A stretch of DNA of 64,000 bases from Diadema setosum. Taxonomy: Eukaryota; Echinodermata; Echinoidea; Diadematoida; Diadematidae. The notes below the pieces were generated by a model. The model saw only the letters and a list, made by a program, of their open reading frames with translations. It had not been told where the DNA came from and ran no database searches. Position 1 is the stretch's first letter. Each line of letters begins with the position of its first letter. The stretch is from the NCBI GenBank assembly GCA_033980235.1, contig CM067062.1, forward strand, positions 16,311,301 to 16,375,300, in the 5' to 3' direction. The position numbers and the translations under genes were made by a program. Below, in pieces: positions 49,162 to 61,855 of the stretch.

Positions 49162-50036
49162 AACTGGTATCTCACTGAGCGGCGAACGTTTGCGAACATG
49201 TTGTGAAACACAGGTGGCGACTATTAGCGAATGTTAGCAAATGCTAGCGACAATTTTGCAAATGTTAGCGACAGTTTTGCAAATATTAGCAACTGTTTGC
49301 AAATCCTTTGCGACAATTTTGCGAATGTTCTTGGACCTAGAAAAGTACCAGGCGATTATGTATAGTCAGACCCATAAAACGAACGTAAAACCTTCCACTG
49401 AATTCAGATCTCTTGTGACAACCGTTCAAGATGGATTTCCAGTATATGGAAATAAATTTCTGCCAAGAAGAGGCTCAATGTGTTGCTATCCTTGAAGAGC
49501 TGCTTTGTCAGGCTGCTGCTACAGCTATTGTGCAGTATAAGAGAAATAAAATAAAGAAAAAAAAAGAAAGGAAGAAGAAAAGAAAGACTGTTTGGGTCAG
49601 AGAGTGGTTGTTGCAGAGGACAGACTTGCAGCAATTACATGATGGAGATGTCAAGAGATTCAAGAACTTTCTTAGAGTGGAACCTTGTCTGTTTCCGAAG
49701 CTTTTATATAGGAACCATATGGTTACTTGTTCGCTTGCAGTGGCGAATCAAATAAAAATGTTTGCGACACCGTATTACGACCGTTTGCGAATTCTTACAA
49801 GTGTTTTGCGAATGTTTGCAACTGTTATCGAAAATACAAAATTCGCAAAGGTTTGCAAAGAAATTTTGAACATGTTCAAAATTTCTTTGCGACAAGAAAA
49901 ACTGTTTGCGACAATAAAAACCGTTTGCGAACTTTCTTGGGACTGTTAACGAACCTTTTGCAACCCTTTACGAACCCTGGCAAAATCCCAAATTCGCTAC
50001 GTTCGCAAACGTTCGCCGCTCAGTGAGATACCCCCT
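49162..50036. mobile_element. 875-bp Harbinger-like element with transposase fragment
   Basis: Long inverted ends GGTATCTCACTGAGCGGCG (49,166) and its inverse (ending 50,032). TTA is present on both sides if the first four bases count as element. Subterminal regions are made of many TTTGCGAA/TTAGCGA words. The middle encodes the transposase N-terminus described next. It lacks the catalytic domain, so it is non-autonomous. Confidence 0.8.
49431..49735 (+). pseudogene. N-terminal fragment of PIF/Harbinger transposase
   Basis: About 100 residues: a start, a Lys/Arg-rich stretch (KKKKERKKKRK), then VWVREWLLQRTDLQQLHDGD and FKNFLRVEPCLFPKLLYR. This follows the Harbinger/HARBI1 N-terminal pattern (R-x-W-V-R-x-W-L, then F-x-N-F-L-R-M/V-x-x-x-x-F-x-x-L). 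After LLYR the frame enters the right inverted repeat, so the DDE domain is absent. The frame is open up to that point, suggesting recent loss or a retained exon. Confidence 0.7.
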
Positions 50037-50827
50037 TTAGGGATAACCCAACCCAAATAATCAATTACAGACCAAACATTTGAGACTTTTGATGCAAAAT
50101 ATATAGAATTTGCAGCAAATTATCAAATTGTCAGTAAGGGTGGTATGTAGGAAGTGCACTATGAAACATTTGCATACGGCTCTTAATTCAATCTTTACAC
50201 CAACAAATGTGTAAATAACAATATGCACGCAGTTGCAAGTGATGTGAAAAAGAGGAGATTATCATTATTGTTTTGTATTTCTTTGACAGTTTTTTTCCCT
50301 TTTCTGATACAAACTAGAATAAAATTTTGTGTCATATTACTGTACACATGGGAGCATTGACACATGCTTGATTGTGTAACATATGAGCACAAATGTTGCA
50401 TTCGTCACACTAGATTCACATGCATACTATGTCATATAAATCTAAGCATGCATACAGTGTGTCCACATGCTTTCCTATAATTTTGAGCATGTTGTGGAAG
50501 AAGTGTTGTATTTCCCCCTGGGTGCTCTGCATATATATATATATATATTTTTTTTTTTTTGTACACCCTCTAAAAAGACTTGCATCAAGAAATCTGATAC
50601 CAAAGGTAAACACCACAACACCACATATAGTCTCAGGCAAGAACACAAGTTCATACCACATCTCCACCCACTCCCTCCCCCGCCCCCCCCCCCCCCCAAC
50701 ACACACACACACACACAGAGACACATGCACGCACATGCTGTTTTTCTTTCCCCTTGCTGCTTATATTCCACAAGTTAAGATTTCTTACAAAATTGAACTC
50801 TTCAAATAGCCTCACTCATGTCTCCGC
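50037..50827. other. Downstream flank of PRR11 homologue
   Basis: Contains an (AT)n/T-run at 50,530-50,561, a C-run with an (AC)n tract at about 50,683-50,718, and no clear AATAAA for the minus strand near the stop codon. Probably 3' UTR in part. Confidence 0.4.
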
Positions 50828-53800
50828 TCATATCCTCAACCCTGGCGAAACAGAGATCTCAGGAGAGGAACCGGTGCTACGGGGAGATGTTCTTCCTGAC
50901 GGTGACGAAAAGCTCTGTGATGGAGAGATTCAAGTCCACAACATACCATAGTAAAACTTTCCATTATCAAGCAAATCAACAACTACACAAAAGAGATTAA
51001 ATTCAGTTTAGTTTTCACACCACACATGTTCTCCCTTGCATTCAATCTCTCTTATGCATATCCTTACTCTTTTGATATACAGTAACTGATATTGTGTCAC
51101 TGTAAGATGAATTTTGAGGATAATTCTCCTAGTTGAATACAAAGCATGCAAGATAGAAGGAAAATTGAAATACTGATAAGATAATATAGCACAATTGTTC
51201 ATTGGATTACAGCTTTTAAGAAAGAAACTTGTAAATGAAACATTTGGCTGAGGTAAACTGAAGACAGTTCATGTACTCATATGCCAACTTTCCAGTCTAA
51301 ACAGATACCAAAGATGCTATATACGCCAAGCGATGAAGCAACTCTATGATACAAAAGTAAAATGTCTTGGTGACATTGTCACTGTCTCAAAAGTAACACC
51401 TAGACTAGTGGGGGGTCAATATAGGATACGGCCCCCTCAGGATCCATTCGAGTTTTAGTACTAAGGTGGAATGTAAAGATGGAATATCTCTTGTTGCCAT
51501 AGTGACAAGACAGTCTCACCCTAAACTTTCTCTTGAGGGCTCTGGCCATGATGGGAGTGAGGCCCACTCCGCTCTCCACTGGCTTGGATCTGTAGGGTGT
51601 GCCGCCGGGACTGCGGGGCAAACCAATCTTCTTCAGAGATGTGCGAAATTCCAGAGCCTCCAGGCTTAACCTGCAAAAGTGAAGGAAAGACAACCTGAAA
51701 TTTAATCAGAAACTTTCAGAACAACCACAACAACAGTAATTGTTGTTGTTGAAATCATTGCAGACTGATATTCACTATGCAATTATTAGAACCAATGATG
51801 ATGATAACAGGAAATACTTGTATCTCATTAGACAAGGCATTGGCAGGTTCAGGGAATTGAAAACACTCAAAACTTGTATTTAAAAGAAAATACATAGGAG
51901 TATGAATGATGTAGAATACTGTATCCGCCGAATATTTCGTGACGTTTTTATTTTCGCGAAATTCGCAAGTCAGCTGCTCTTCACGAAATTAAAAACACGC
52001 GAAAATATTGACTCTAGTGCCGATATGAATGTGGCATATGCATATACATTTCTCTGTTCAGTACAGGGACTCCACGATCGCGAAATTAACCACTCGTGAC
52101 TTTATCGGGAAGTGCCGATTCGCGACAATTTAGACTCGCGAAATGTATGGCGTATACAGTATGCTGACAAGGTACAGTCATGACCATTTCATTACTACTT
52201 GTTTCTTAAACATATAAAAGATGCACAGTGGGACCAATAAAGACCCTGGATCCCTGGATAACAGCTGAAAAAAAAATTTGGTGTGCACAACTGCTTGGTT
52301 CAACCATCACTGTGGTTTGTTCGCCGATTGGCACAGATGCCTGGAGATTACTTGTCAGTGAATAGAGATTAACTAATCCCCCTAATCTCCATTGTGTCAC
52401 CATGTCCTTGTTGGGCTGAGGCACATTAATGCACATGGGTGGGCTGCTGACTAGTCTTCAACTAGGTCAAGTTTGGATCAATTACTGAATGCTGGTGTAA
52501 AAGCGAGGCAAGTTAAAGGGTGTGTACAGTTCTGGTCGAGGTGAGGATTTAGCTTTTAACGTTTTGCGAGATATTCAGAAACCACTCTATGAGATGTCAA
52601 AGAGCATGCAGTTCTAAGGGGTATCAAAAGTTTATTCACTGAAAATCGGTTTTGAAATGGCCGAGATATCCAAAAACAAGGTGAAACGAAGAGATCCTAA
52701 TAAAGTTGTGGCATGTCGCCTTTTATAATAAGCACTTTTTTGGATATCTCAGCCATTTGAAAGCCAAATTTCATCAAATAAACGTTGAATCCTTCTTAAA
52801 ATTACATGCTCTTTCATATTTCACAAGAGGCTTTTCATTATCTCACTTAGGAATGTTCAAAACATGAATCCCCACCTCAACCAGTACTGTACAGTCCCTT
52901 TAAGCTGAATGCATTGGCACACAGTAAGTGAGATCCTATGAAGCAGTCCTACATGTATGTGAGAACTAGAACTCTAGTCACTGTCACTTCGTCATAATTA
53001 AGTATATTTTGCAAGATATGCATGCTTTTTAATGTTGTACAATTAACTACAGTACATTTAACTTCAGAGGCAAACTAAAACAACAAAGCACCATGACACT
53101 GACCTTGCTCTCATGGTCAGCTCAGGCTCCTTGGGGTCAGAGAGTCGCCTGCTTGACCGCCTCAGCTGGACATTCTGAAGGTCAGACAGGGAGACCAGGG
53201 GTCCTCTACCTTTGTCTTGAGGTTTGACCGACTGCTGTGGAAAAAAAAGAATTGTGAATCTACAACATTGAGAAGAAGTGCAGAAGCATAAGGCAAAATA
53301 TATGACCAATCTCATATATAGACCTGTATCTGCCTCATCACTTTCATGAAGGAGTACCATCTGGTTACTATGAGTCTTTCTTTCACGTTTTTTTTTTTTT
53401 CTGCCACCTTTCCGCAGTTCATAAAACACTACCTACCTATGTCCATAGATTCTTGATCAAATCTTTTCTTTAAATACATAACATTCAATATCCCTCTTGT
53501 AATGTGCGTTGCATACTGCACTCACTTATTCGGGAGTGAGGCAAATTTAAGCAATAAAAGTGATTGGGTTTTTTATGCACACTGATTGTATTGGACCTAA
53601 GTACACTACAGTTACATGACAAATTCATACCCCCGAAAGTAGAGTTCATAATACAGTCAATATGTACACTACTTTAAGAAATAGAGGGAAAGAGGTTTTC
53701 TTCCTCATCTACATCACCATGCAAACTTTGAAACAACACATACAAGTACCTATGAAATAGAAACCCAACTTACCTCTTGTTTTGAGGTCACCTTTTTCAG

Positions 53801-56800
53801 CTTGACACCCTTGATATCATCTAGTGTGACAACTGGCCTGGCATTTTCCTTTGACTGCTGCATGAAAGAGAATCAGGAGGGTATTAGTCAGAGGTGAAGA
53901 ACATCACTGTAAAAACAGGAAATTTTTGCGTGCATGAAATTTTTGTAAATTCATGAGGAGCCAAAATTCACAAAATTAAAATGCACTTGAAAGTTCTTGA
54001 ATGCTAGAGGCAAATTTCATGTCACGAAAAAGCTGTAGTCTCCAATTTGCGAAAACTTATGCCACAAATATTTCTGGTTTTACAGTATGAACGCGGCTAT
54101 AAGTACATGTATCATCAATACACATACAGGACTTCTGGAAATTAGAAATTCAGAAATCAACAGTCAAAATACACTGAGACCTTTCAAAACAGTCAATATA
54201 CCTATGAGCAAACAAGTGGGACCAAACACTGGAAAATTCAATTTTCTTTCTGAATGAAAGTCATCAAAAGAAGTAGTCAACCCTGCTTAAGGTGACCTTG
54301 CATAATTCGGATAATCCTCTGAGTCAAAGGTCTTTTCAAGTCCTCTTCTCTTTATATTCTATCTATGTAATCCCTCATGAGTCAAATTTTCACTTAAGTC
54401 AAAGCTTTTTCTTCAATCAATATACATGTAGATCCACAAGGTTGATTGTATGTATGGGTCCATACTTATTTCTTAAGTCTAAACAGACAGAGATTCACTT
54501 TTGCTGGCAGTACAGGCAAGACAATGTGATTTCAAAACAAAAATGTATTTCGAACAATGTTTGTTTGATGACACATGTTAGAATCTATGGTGTGGTAATG
54601 AAAGTGCAGGTGAGGAAAGTTTACCTTCTTGGCACCATCTTTCTTTTTGGGCAGATTCTTTCTCCAGTCTTGAGATGCGGGGGCTTTGACCGAGGGAGGC
54701 GGGGGAGGGGGAGGAGGGGGTGGGGCCATGAGAGGAGGCATAGCAGGAGGAGGAGGAGGAGGAGGAGGAGGCGGAGCCAGCAGTGGCTCAGAGGCAGCTG
54801 TAGGCGGGACCTGCGTGGCTGCCCCAGCTAATGAATTGCTCCCCACTGGAGTTGTGATGGCTGAGTTGTTACAAGTCCCTCCTGAAGTGTTGCAGGGGCT
54901 GTGTAATGGGCAACAGTTGCAAGATGAGTCTGAAGTCCTCGAAGTATTGGGAGATTTACCCTCAGGATTCTTCACATGATACATAAGAAAGCAAACAAAA
55001 ACAAATACACACATTATATCCTTCTTGAATGAAATCCTGTTCACTGATTGGTCAACAAAGCATTATGTGACCAAACATAGAAGACGAAATTCAAAGGGAG
55101 AAAAATGTTTTATACCGTAACATTTTATCCATGGTATAGTGCTTCTATATATCACAAGATATTTTCTTGCAGGTACACTACAAATACTACATCAATAGTG
55201 TGTGAAATTGCTCATAAGTATTGGCCCCATAGAACACTGTGTACAATAATGTCCACTGCAGGACACATCATCTGCTCTGCAATATGTAAACAATTTTATG
55301 TCAACAGTTTTCCTTTTTTAAGATTCATGGGAGGAATATCAAAAAATATGCCATGTAGTGTTTTGAGCCACTAGAGAAATTATGGATTCTTTGGTGACAG
55401 AAATTGTGCTATACACTGCCTCCTCATAATTCATAATTTCAACTACAGCCTCTCAGTGAATGTATTATATGATATGATGTGATATGATATGTTGATTAAG
55501 ATCTGTTTTTTTCAACAAACAAAGTACAACATGTATCACTACCACATACTCATCAATGATTCCACTAGTTTGAAGATAAGGAGTGTTCCCATGATTGGCT
55601 TGCCTTTCTGAAATACAGATAGTAATTTCGGTTTCTCACCAGAAACAATGCCAATGGCAACAGAGTTCTTCCAAATCCAAGGACAAGATCAGAGATTATA
55701 GTGTATTTTGATAGTTGTTAAAATATATGGCCGTAAAATGTCCCAAATCATAACTTGAATTTGGCAATGATTTTGACCTGCTTCACTGTGTTCAAGGTAA
55801 GGACCATCCTATCATGATTAATGGCCCAGTGCTTCCTGGCTAAGAGAGGCAACTGGTAGGCTGTATGAAACAGCAGCAAAATGTTGCAGAAAAAAAAAAA
55901 ATCAAAATCCTGAATATCAACTGTCAAATCTAATCATTAAATCACTCCATACTTTTGAGTTAAATAAGACCATACTCTGATTTTGAGGAAGTTCTTACTC
56001 AGCCTGCTCATGACAATGAGTTACCATATTTTAGACAATCTAAAAATCCTTAAAAAGAACACATCACAGTCTTCTATAATTGGACAAACATGAAGAAAAT
56101 CATTAATGAGAGTCTATCAAACAATTTGTGACATGTTGTGCTAACACATTTTTGGCTCTCAATACTGCTCAAAGACACTGACCTGAATTAACCCAAAAGC
56201 TCCCCCGATGCTGTGTTATTACAAAATAATCAAACCTTATAAGAAATATACAACACAAGTTTCCTGTGGTGAATCTCTTCAAAGTGTATGGAAAGAAAAT
56301 CAATGCACTCCACCAAACATGAATTTCACCTACCGTACATCTACCAAACAAAACGTGGCACTTGGAAAGAGACTAACCTTAGATTGCATGTCTTCAGTGA
56401 GTTTTTGGAGTTGTTCTTGGAGTGAGGCTAGCTGCTCCTTGGTGGAGGTCAGCTCTCGCCAGTAGACTCTGGAAGGAAACACCACATCTTTGGCATACTC
56501 CAGGCTCTGTCACAGCAGAGAATAACATGGACAATAGCAAATTAGTGATACACCTGCTGCATTTTAGATTTAAATGTTTAGCCTGCATGACAGAAGAGTA
56601 AAGAGGGAAATAGTTACTTAAATAAACAAAAGATACATTATATATGTAATTGTATGTATAGAAATCATGTACCGTACTGATATATTTTCATTTATTTCAT
56701 TTCATTTATTGTTTCTGCATGGTACAATTAATCAGCAAACCACTTTTGAAAACATGCACATTGATTCATCACTAATCATGGCCAACTTTGCACATGAGGA

Positions 56801-59800
56801 GATTTGGTATTATCCCATTATCCAAAATATCCACTCGTAGATGGCTGAATAAGATTTCAAGATTTCTTTTGTTTCTTTTAGTTAAAATTGACAGCAACTG
56901 CACATGTGTAAGTCATATTTAACATTTGAAAATTCATGAGACATTTTTGTTTGTTGTTGTTTTGTGTAATAAAAAGGTATATATCTGAATCTGTTGAAGA
57001 CATGTTCCAGGTATACTCAGACACATGTCTTTAGGAAGTGTGTATTATTGCAAAATCAACTTGTCCTCAACAGGCTAATCTACAGCATTTTTTGGATGCT
57101 CATAAAGTAGTTTATAACAAGAAGAATTTCCAATCAGTTGTATGGAAGATGAGGGCTGTACTTCCCACCTGATGCACTTTCATGGAGCACCACTTGCACA
57201 CACTGGAGATGGTTGCTGGCAGCTTGCTTAGACTCACATCCCCAGTTGTTCCAAGCCAGTAGGAGGCATCAATGAATGGGATCATACTGCCCAGCGATGA
57301 GGACCTCCGCTCTAACTCCTGGATGTGGCTACCAGAAGCAGCATCGCTGTCCTCGAATAGTCTGTATCATATGATTCACTCAGGTCATTACCACAGAAAT
57401 CAGCACGATATATCTAACTTTATTCAAATATTACTGACAAAAAACAGGAAATACATGTACTGCACATTATATGTGATTCATTCTACATTTCTACATTGTT
57501 TTTATTTTTGTGAGTTTCTTTTGTCCACTAATATGCACAACATTAACAACCCACAAAAAAGGATGATGCATATTCCTCATTTCATCATTGTGGTTCTCAA
57601 TCACAAATTTGACTTACCTCCTCAATTTGTTTTACAAGTCCTAATTTGTAAAAGTATATAGATATACCTACAAAATACTATGTGCAGTACATTGTAAAAA
57701 TGCAGCATTGATACAGCATCAACGTTTCTAGGAAGAGCTTAATTTTGCCCCTTTCAGATAGACAGGCTCCTGTATCGTATGTTCAGTACACAAAGTTCAT
57801 AGAGATATCCCGACAGTCGAATTTCATCCAAAAAATGCACACTCTAAAACAGGGTTTAAACTTAAAGACCTTGAAAGCAATTTATATAAATAAGAATGTT
57901 TCCCTAGTAAGATGACACATCAAGCCCTGATAGTGTGGGGATTTATGGATAGCCCAATCTCTTTGTTGCCCACTGGGGTACCCGTACATAAAAAATAAGA
58001 AATAAAAAACCTACGAATAGTAGTGGTCATCAAATACATGCACTGAAGCATTTATATGCTAACTGGCAACAGTCAACTCCACTCCAGATTCTTTGGCTGT
58101 GTCTGTGCTTATACAAAGAGATCAGCCATAAAGCTGTACACATTTACAATTTCTTATGTTAGGGGGACTATGGAATATAAATATGTATGATCCGGGGTAG
58201 CCTTCCCACTCAATGAATCCCCACATTACTGGGTCTTGACTTAAACCTGTTGAGGATGAGCTGATTTTGCGACAATACGCATTTCCCACATACCAGCAGA
58301 CCCCTGCCCGAGTATACTCAGGACTTGTCCTCAACAGGTTAAAGGATTGTTTCTCTCCAATTGAAAAAAACAAAAACAACAACTCACATTTGAGAGACGT
58401 CTATCTCCATGTCTGCCGATGACTTCTCCCCGCCCTCATGAAGCGCGGTTGTGGACCAGCTGCGATCCGACCTGCCACGGTGTCGACGCCTTCGACGTCT
58501 CGAGGAAAATGAGAGGAAGGAAGCCCTCCTGCTCCGGTGTTTCATCTGACAGAGAAGGCAGCTGTCCTTGGCTTGGAATAATTCACAAAAGAGCTGCTAC
58601 CAATGACACTTCTACGCAGCTCTTCTGGTGAATCAACAAGTACCCATCTATCACCAGATGCTGTGTTGTCAGCAGAAGTTGTTTTTACAATCATGCAGCC
58701 ATGCAGTGGAGAAAACCCTGAAAACCTCTCTACGAGACTCTAGCTCCTGCAAATATGAAACAAAGCAAAGAAAATTCTGATATTAAAACACTGGTAGGTC
58801 TATACAGATATTTCAACAAAGAAGATCTAGAAACCTCTAACCAGGGCTCTACATGTACCGGGTACATCTAGACTCTATATTTCTAAACTTACTTGATGGA
58901 TAAACAATCATTGTTGATTCAACACCCTGCACTCTGCCTCAACAGTATCTTGGGCCTTTGACCGAAAGATCAACTAGTAATAGTATCTGGTCGTCGGGAA
59001 TATGATCCGTGGAGACTGCGTCTGGCTTCACGGAATCCCTTCCTCTACTCCGGAGGAGAGCGATAAAGTTAAAAAAAACAAAAGACTCCTCCGGACAGAC
59101 GGATCTTTCTGTCTACTTGGGCCTGGGCTACGGTTTGACTACACAAGTGTTCCATTCACTTGAATTGTGGGCCGAATTGTGTTCCAAAGCATCCTTGGCT
59201 TGGGAACATGCATGCATCTGATCTGGGCCGTCAAACCTTGTAAACAAGCAAGCATCTCTATGCAATGTGACTGTGTATCTTTGTAGGCCCTATGCTATTG
59301 CTATTAATAAATTATCAATATTGGCAGCTGACCCAATAAATAGTCGGGACTCAGGTGCATGCAGTGAGAGAAGAGAACAAATTGGTATTGGTAAATTACA
59401 TTGACTGTGACATGAGCTATGAGAATTGTACTTTTTGTATGGTTGAGGGGTCTAGATATCGCGCACGAAAATTTGAAATGCTCTTATAATAGAAGTTATT
59501 CCATAATCGTACCTGAATTTCTCAATAAATATCACGAAAATGCAGAAAAATCACCTCCCAGAATCTCCTGATGATACGATGACGGAGTAGTGCGCTGTCG
59601 CCGTTTGTATGTCGGACTTAATTTTATGCGTTCAATTTCTCGGGGTATGTAAAGGTCGCGCAGCTGCCCTATGTAGTTTCAATGCGTGAAAGTGTCTGCC
59701 CCTCTCTGCGGCTGTAACGTGCTTCGGCTTTCGTAGAATATTATAAACGATCGATCGAACAAATTACAAATTCTATCGGCTACGATCATACGAACGAGAC

Positions 59801-59971
59801 AAGCGAGACGACACGTCTAGGCTACAACATCCTTAAAAAAAGATTTTAAGCTAAGGTAGGTAAATTATAAGGTAAAAAATTGGAAATTTAGTGAAAATTT
59901 TGTTCCAAAAAATTGGAAATTTAGTGAAAAATTTGTTTGAAATCAAAATTTCTTACCTGCTTCCTTCTCAT
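50828..59971 (-). CDS. PRR11: PRR11 (proline-rich protein 11) homologue
   Basis: Exons 59957-59971, 58388-58545, 57169-57361, 56378-56506, 54625-54969, 53774-53857, 53104-53234, 51520-51670 and 50828-50914 join in frame to 430 residues; human PRR11 has 360. Recognised from recalled human sequence: basic N-terminus; VFPSRVYWREL followed by a coiled-coil-like heptad stretch (exon 4); a Cys-rich SSCNCC patch before proline tracts of ten and ten (exon 5); two VTLDDIKGVKLKK / VSLSDLQNVQLRR modules (exons 6-7); and the C-terminal RSPGGTPYRS with GVGLTPIMARALKRKF (exon 8), the family's most conserved part. The last exon is a short Ser/Pro tail. Vertebrate PRR11 is a cell-cycle gene linked to S-G2/M progression, chromatin and actin; the role here is inferred. 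The 15-nt first exon is less certain: an ATG also begins exon 2, giving 425 residues. Confidence 0.9.
51914..52163. repeat. ACTGTAT-ended MITE with CGCGAAA words, PRR11 intron
   Basis: Left end TACTGTATCCGCCGAAT and right end ATGGCGTATACAGTATG are inverted. The interior is rich in TCGCGAAA. It lies between the last exons of the PRR11 homologue (51,671-53,103). Confidence 0.6.
52513..52903. mobile_element. 390-bp TTAA MITE, PRR11 intron
   Basis: TTAA flanks, AGGGTGTGTACAGTTCTGG and inverted CAGTACTGTACAGTCCCT. Closest by eye to the copy at 7,336. Confidence 0.8.
53906..54092. repeat. ACTGTAAAA-ended MITE, PRR11 intron
   Basis: ACTGTAAAAACAGGAAATTT and inverted ATATTTCTGGTTTTACAGT, with TTGCG words inside. 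Confidence 0.65.
54970..56377. other. Large PRR11 intron, nothing recognised
   Basis: AT-rich intron between exons 5 and 4 of the PRR11 homologue. No repeat family with a second copy in this window was found. Confidence 0.5.
56991..57074. mobile_element. About 85-bp MITE, CCTGTTGAGGACAAG family
   Basis: CTGTTGAAGACATG at left, CTTGTCCTCAACAGG at right, centre GTATACTCAG and GCAAAATCA. Related to 58,241 and 63,588. PRR11 intron. Confidence 0.65.
58241..58342. mobile_element. 102-bp TTAA MITE, CCTGTTGAGGACAAG family
   Basis: TTAA on both sides. ACCTGTTGAGGATGAG and inverted CTTGTCCTCAACAGG enclose GAGTATACTCAGG and TTTTGCGACAATACGC. Opposite orientation to 56,991. Confidence 0.75.
58546..59956. 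other. PRR11 intron 1 and leader region
   Basis: Unique DNA without a recognised repeat. The acceptor for exon 2 is at 58,546-58,547. A possible minor donor (CAG/GTACGA on the minus strand) is near 59,510. A 29-bp tandem doublet (AAATTGGAAATTTAGTGAAAA) is at about 59,879-59,938. Confidence 0.4.
59957..59971 (-). CDS. PRR11: Probable first coding micro-exon of PRR11 homologue (MRRKQ)
   Basis: ATG followed by four codons and a strong donor (CAG/GTAAGA) on the minus strand. Exon 2 begins right at its own ATG after an excellent acceptor (CTTCTCTGTCAG), in the same phase, so the joined start reads MRRKQMKHRSRR. This resembles the Lys/Arg-rich start of vertebrate PRR11. If the micro-exon is not coding, translation starts at 58545. 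Confidence 0.6.
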
Positions 59972-60179
59972 GTTTAGCGGTTGTCAGGTATGTTTATTCC
60001 ATGGGCGTATCGGCAAATTTTGCGCTTAGTCCTACGACGCGTAATATTGCTTGCTATACGCAGTTACGCTATGCGCGATCATTAGGTCCCTGCGCGAGAC
60101 CTAGTACCCTTACTATACTTATTGTAGATGTGTAGTTTCTATATTTGTCCTTGCCCACTCGCCCTTTTTACCCTTGCAT

Positions 60180-60570
60180 ATGGGCCACTCCACTTTGACA
60201 CTACTGCAAGCAAGTGTGTAATAAACGACTAGCAGCTGCCGCTAGCTACGCCGCCGCTGCTGCTGCAGCAGAGCAGAGTCGCGCCGCCGGCGGCCGGCGG
60301 TGGGGGGCTCGACTCACCGGGCCAGCAGGTACGCGCTGAGTTTCGTTCTCTTCACATGCCCCAACCCGGCCCGGTTACCGTTATGTTCCGACCCAACTTT
60401 GCTTTTTCAGTCTTTCTGCCCATGGAAACGAGGGCCGGTACGTCATGTTAAAACCTCTGATTATTGAAATCAAACGTCGTAACTTACCTAGTGACACATA
60501 GATGCGTTTCATCAGAGTTTGTTTTCAAGCAAAACCGCTAATTCCCGTCACGATTTTTCAGCCAATCACG
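60180..60570. promoter_or_regulatory. GC-rich zone upstream of PRR11 homologue, likely promoter
   Basis: A CpG-rich patch (about 60230-60380, with CGCCGCCGGCGG) stands out from AT-rich surroundings, 200-600 bases before the PRR11 start. A CCAAT box lies at 60562-60566, and a possible 5' UTR donor (GTGAGT on the minus strand) at about 60318. Vertebrate PRR11 promoters are driven by NF-Y through CCAAT boxes. That the same holds here is inference; no TATA box is evident. Confidence 0.45.
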
Positions 60571-60837
60571 TCATATAATTATGTTTGCGCACAATCTATT
60601 TGCGAAAGATGAACGCTGAGGGCAGTACAATCAATGAGCCTACGTACAGAACTCACCGAACGACCACCGAACAGCTGAATAAAAGTTTGGACGAGATAGG
60701 GGTGGGGAGGGGATGAAAGTAATTACATGGCAAGCCGCAGCGTTATAAAACCTGCCAATATAAACATCTATATAAACAAGTCGATGATACAAAGTCAGGT
60801 CGGATGACATGGAGGAGACGATGTGACATTCGATAAA

Positions 60838-61855
60838 ATTTACAGGACAAATTCACCTTCATAATGCAGGGGTGTATCCAGGATTTTTATCTGGGGGTCG
60901 TAATCACAATATTTTTGGACCTTTACCTTTGTGAGGGAGCGGAGCGACCGGACGGGGGAGGATGGGGGAGGGTGTGGGAGGGGTGTTCCCCCTCCCACGA
61001 TAGGGAGTTTTTGAATTTTATATCTTAAAATGGGGCCTTTTGGTGCATACAAAAGTGACTTTTTCAGCATACTTAAAAAAAAAAAAAAAAAAAAAAAAAC
61101 ATTTATGTTAAAATTGGTGATAAAACCTGTGTTGGTCACTTACAAGTTCGTTAATCGGTAAGTTGAAAACTGCATAGTGCATTAAACAAAAAAAAAGTTG
61201 CTGACTAGCTAACCTTACACCTTCCTAAAGTACATAGACCCCAGGGTAAAAAGCCCTCGAAAAACAAAAATTGTCTTTCACAAAAAGTGGACCTTTTGAA
61301 AATTTGGGGGGGGGGGGAGTCGGGAGGGTCGTACGACCGTCGTACGACCCCCCCCCCCCCCCCCTTGCATACACCCATGCATTGTGGATTGAGTGAATTA
61401 ATGCAACAATATCGGTAGAACACGCATCAGTGAGAAGACTACTCCAGTTTGTGATGTTACATGCGCCAATAATTATAAGGAAAATAAAGAGAGAATTCCA
61501 CATTTTTTAATGTACACATTCCCTCAAGTTGTTATAATATTACCTTATAATTATCATGATAATGGTAATAATACATTATCCTCCTGCCTTCTGAAAGCAT
61601 GGTGAAGTGTTTTTTAACTTTCCAAAAAAAAAATGAAATGTGTTTAGGCCTATATTTCTTTATATCGTTTTACGCATGTGACATCAGAAGCTTCTCATCC
61701 AACGATATGGCAGCTAATGACACTTTTAAAATTCATAACTTTTGAACGAATTGTCAAATTTTCCTCAAATTACTGATGTCGATGTGCTCTACTTAATATA
61801 TTGCTGCATTCACTCCATCCACATGTATATATTATAAGGTGCAACTTGCTCTTCA
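60838..61855. mobile_element. TTGTCCGATTTTCCTC-family inverted repeat with an inserted element
   Basis: Left arm ACAGGACAAATTCACCTTCA is cut at about 60,865 by an insertion bounded by GCAGGGGTGTATCCAGG and TTGCATACACCCATGCA (about 60,865-61,380). The arm then resumes with GGATTGAGTGAATTAATGC and GTAGAACACGCATCAGTG. The right arm follows at 61,700-61,850. The insert includes a unit like those at 39,440-40,680 and G/C runs. Confidence 0.55.

Noticed and set aside
51394..51520. Read-through reading of the PRR11 exon past 51,520 as a C-terminus
   Set aside because: A GTGAGA donor is present at 51,519 and the exon at 50,828-50,914 joins in phase with a Ser/Pro tail like that of vertebrate PRR11.
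54292..54979. Arg-rich and Gly-rich plus-strand open frames
   Set aside because: They are the antisense of the proline-coding tracts of the PRR11 homologue.
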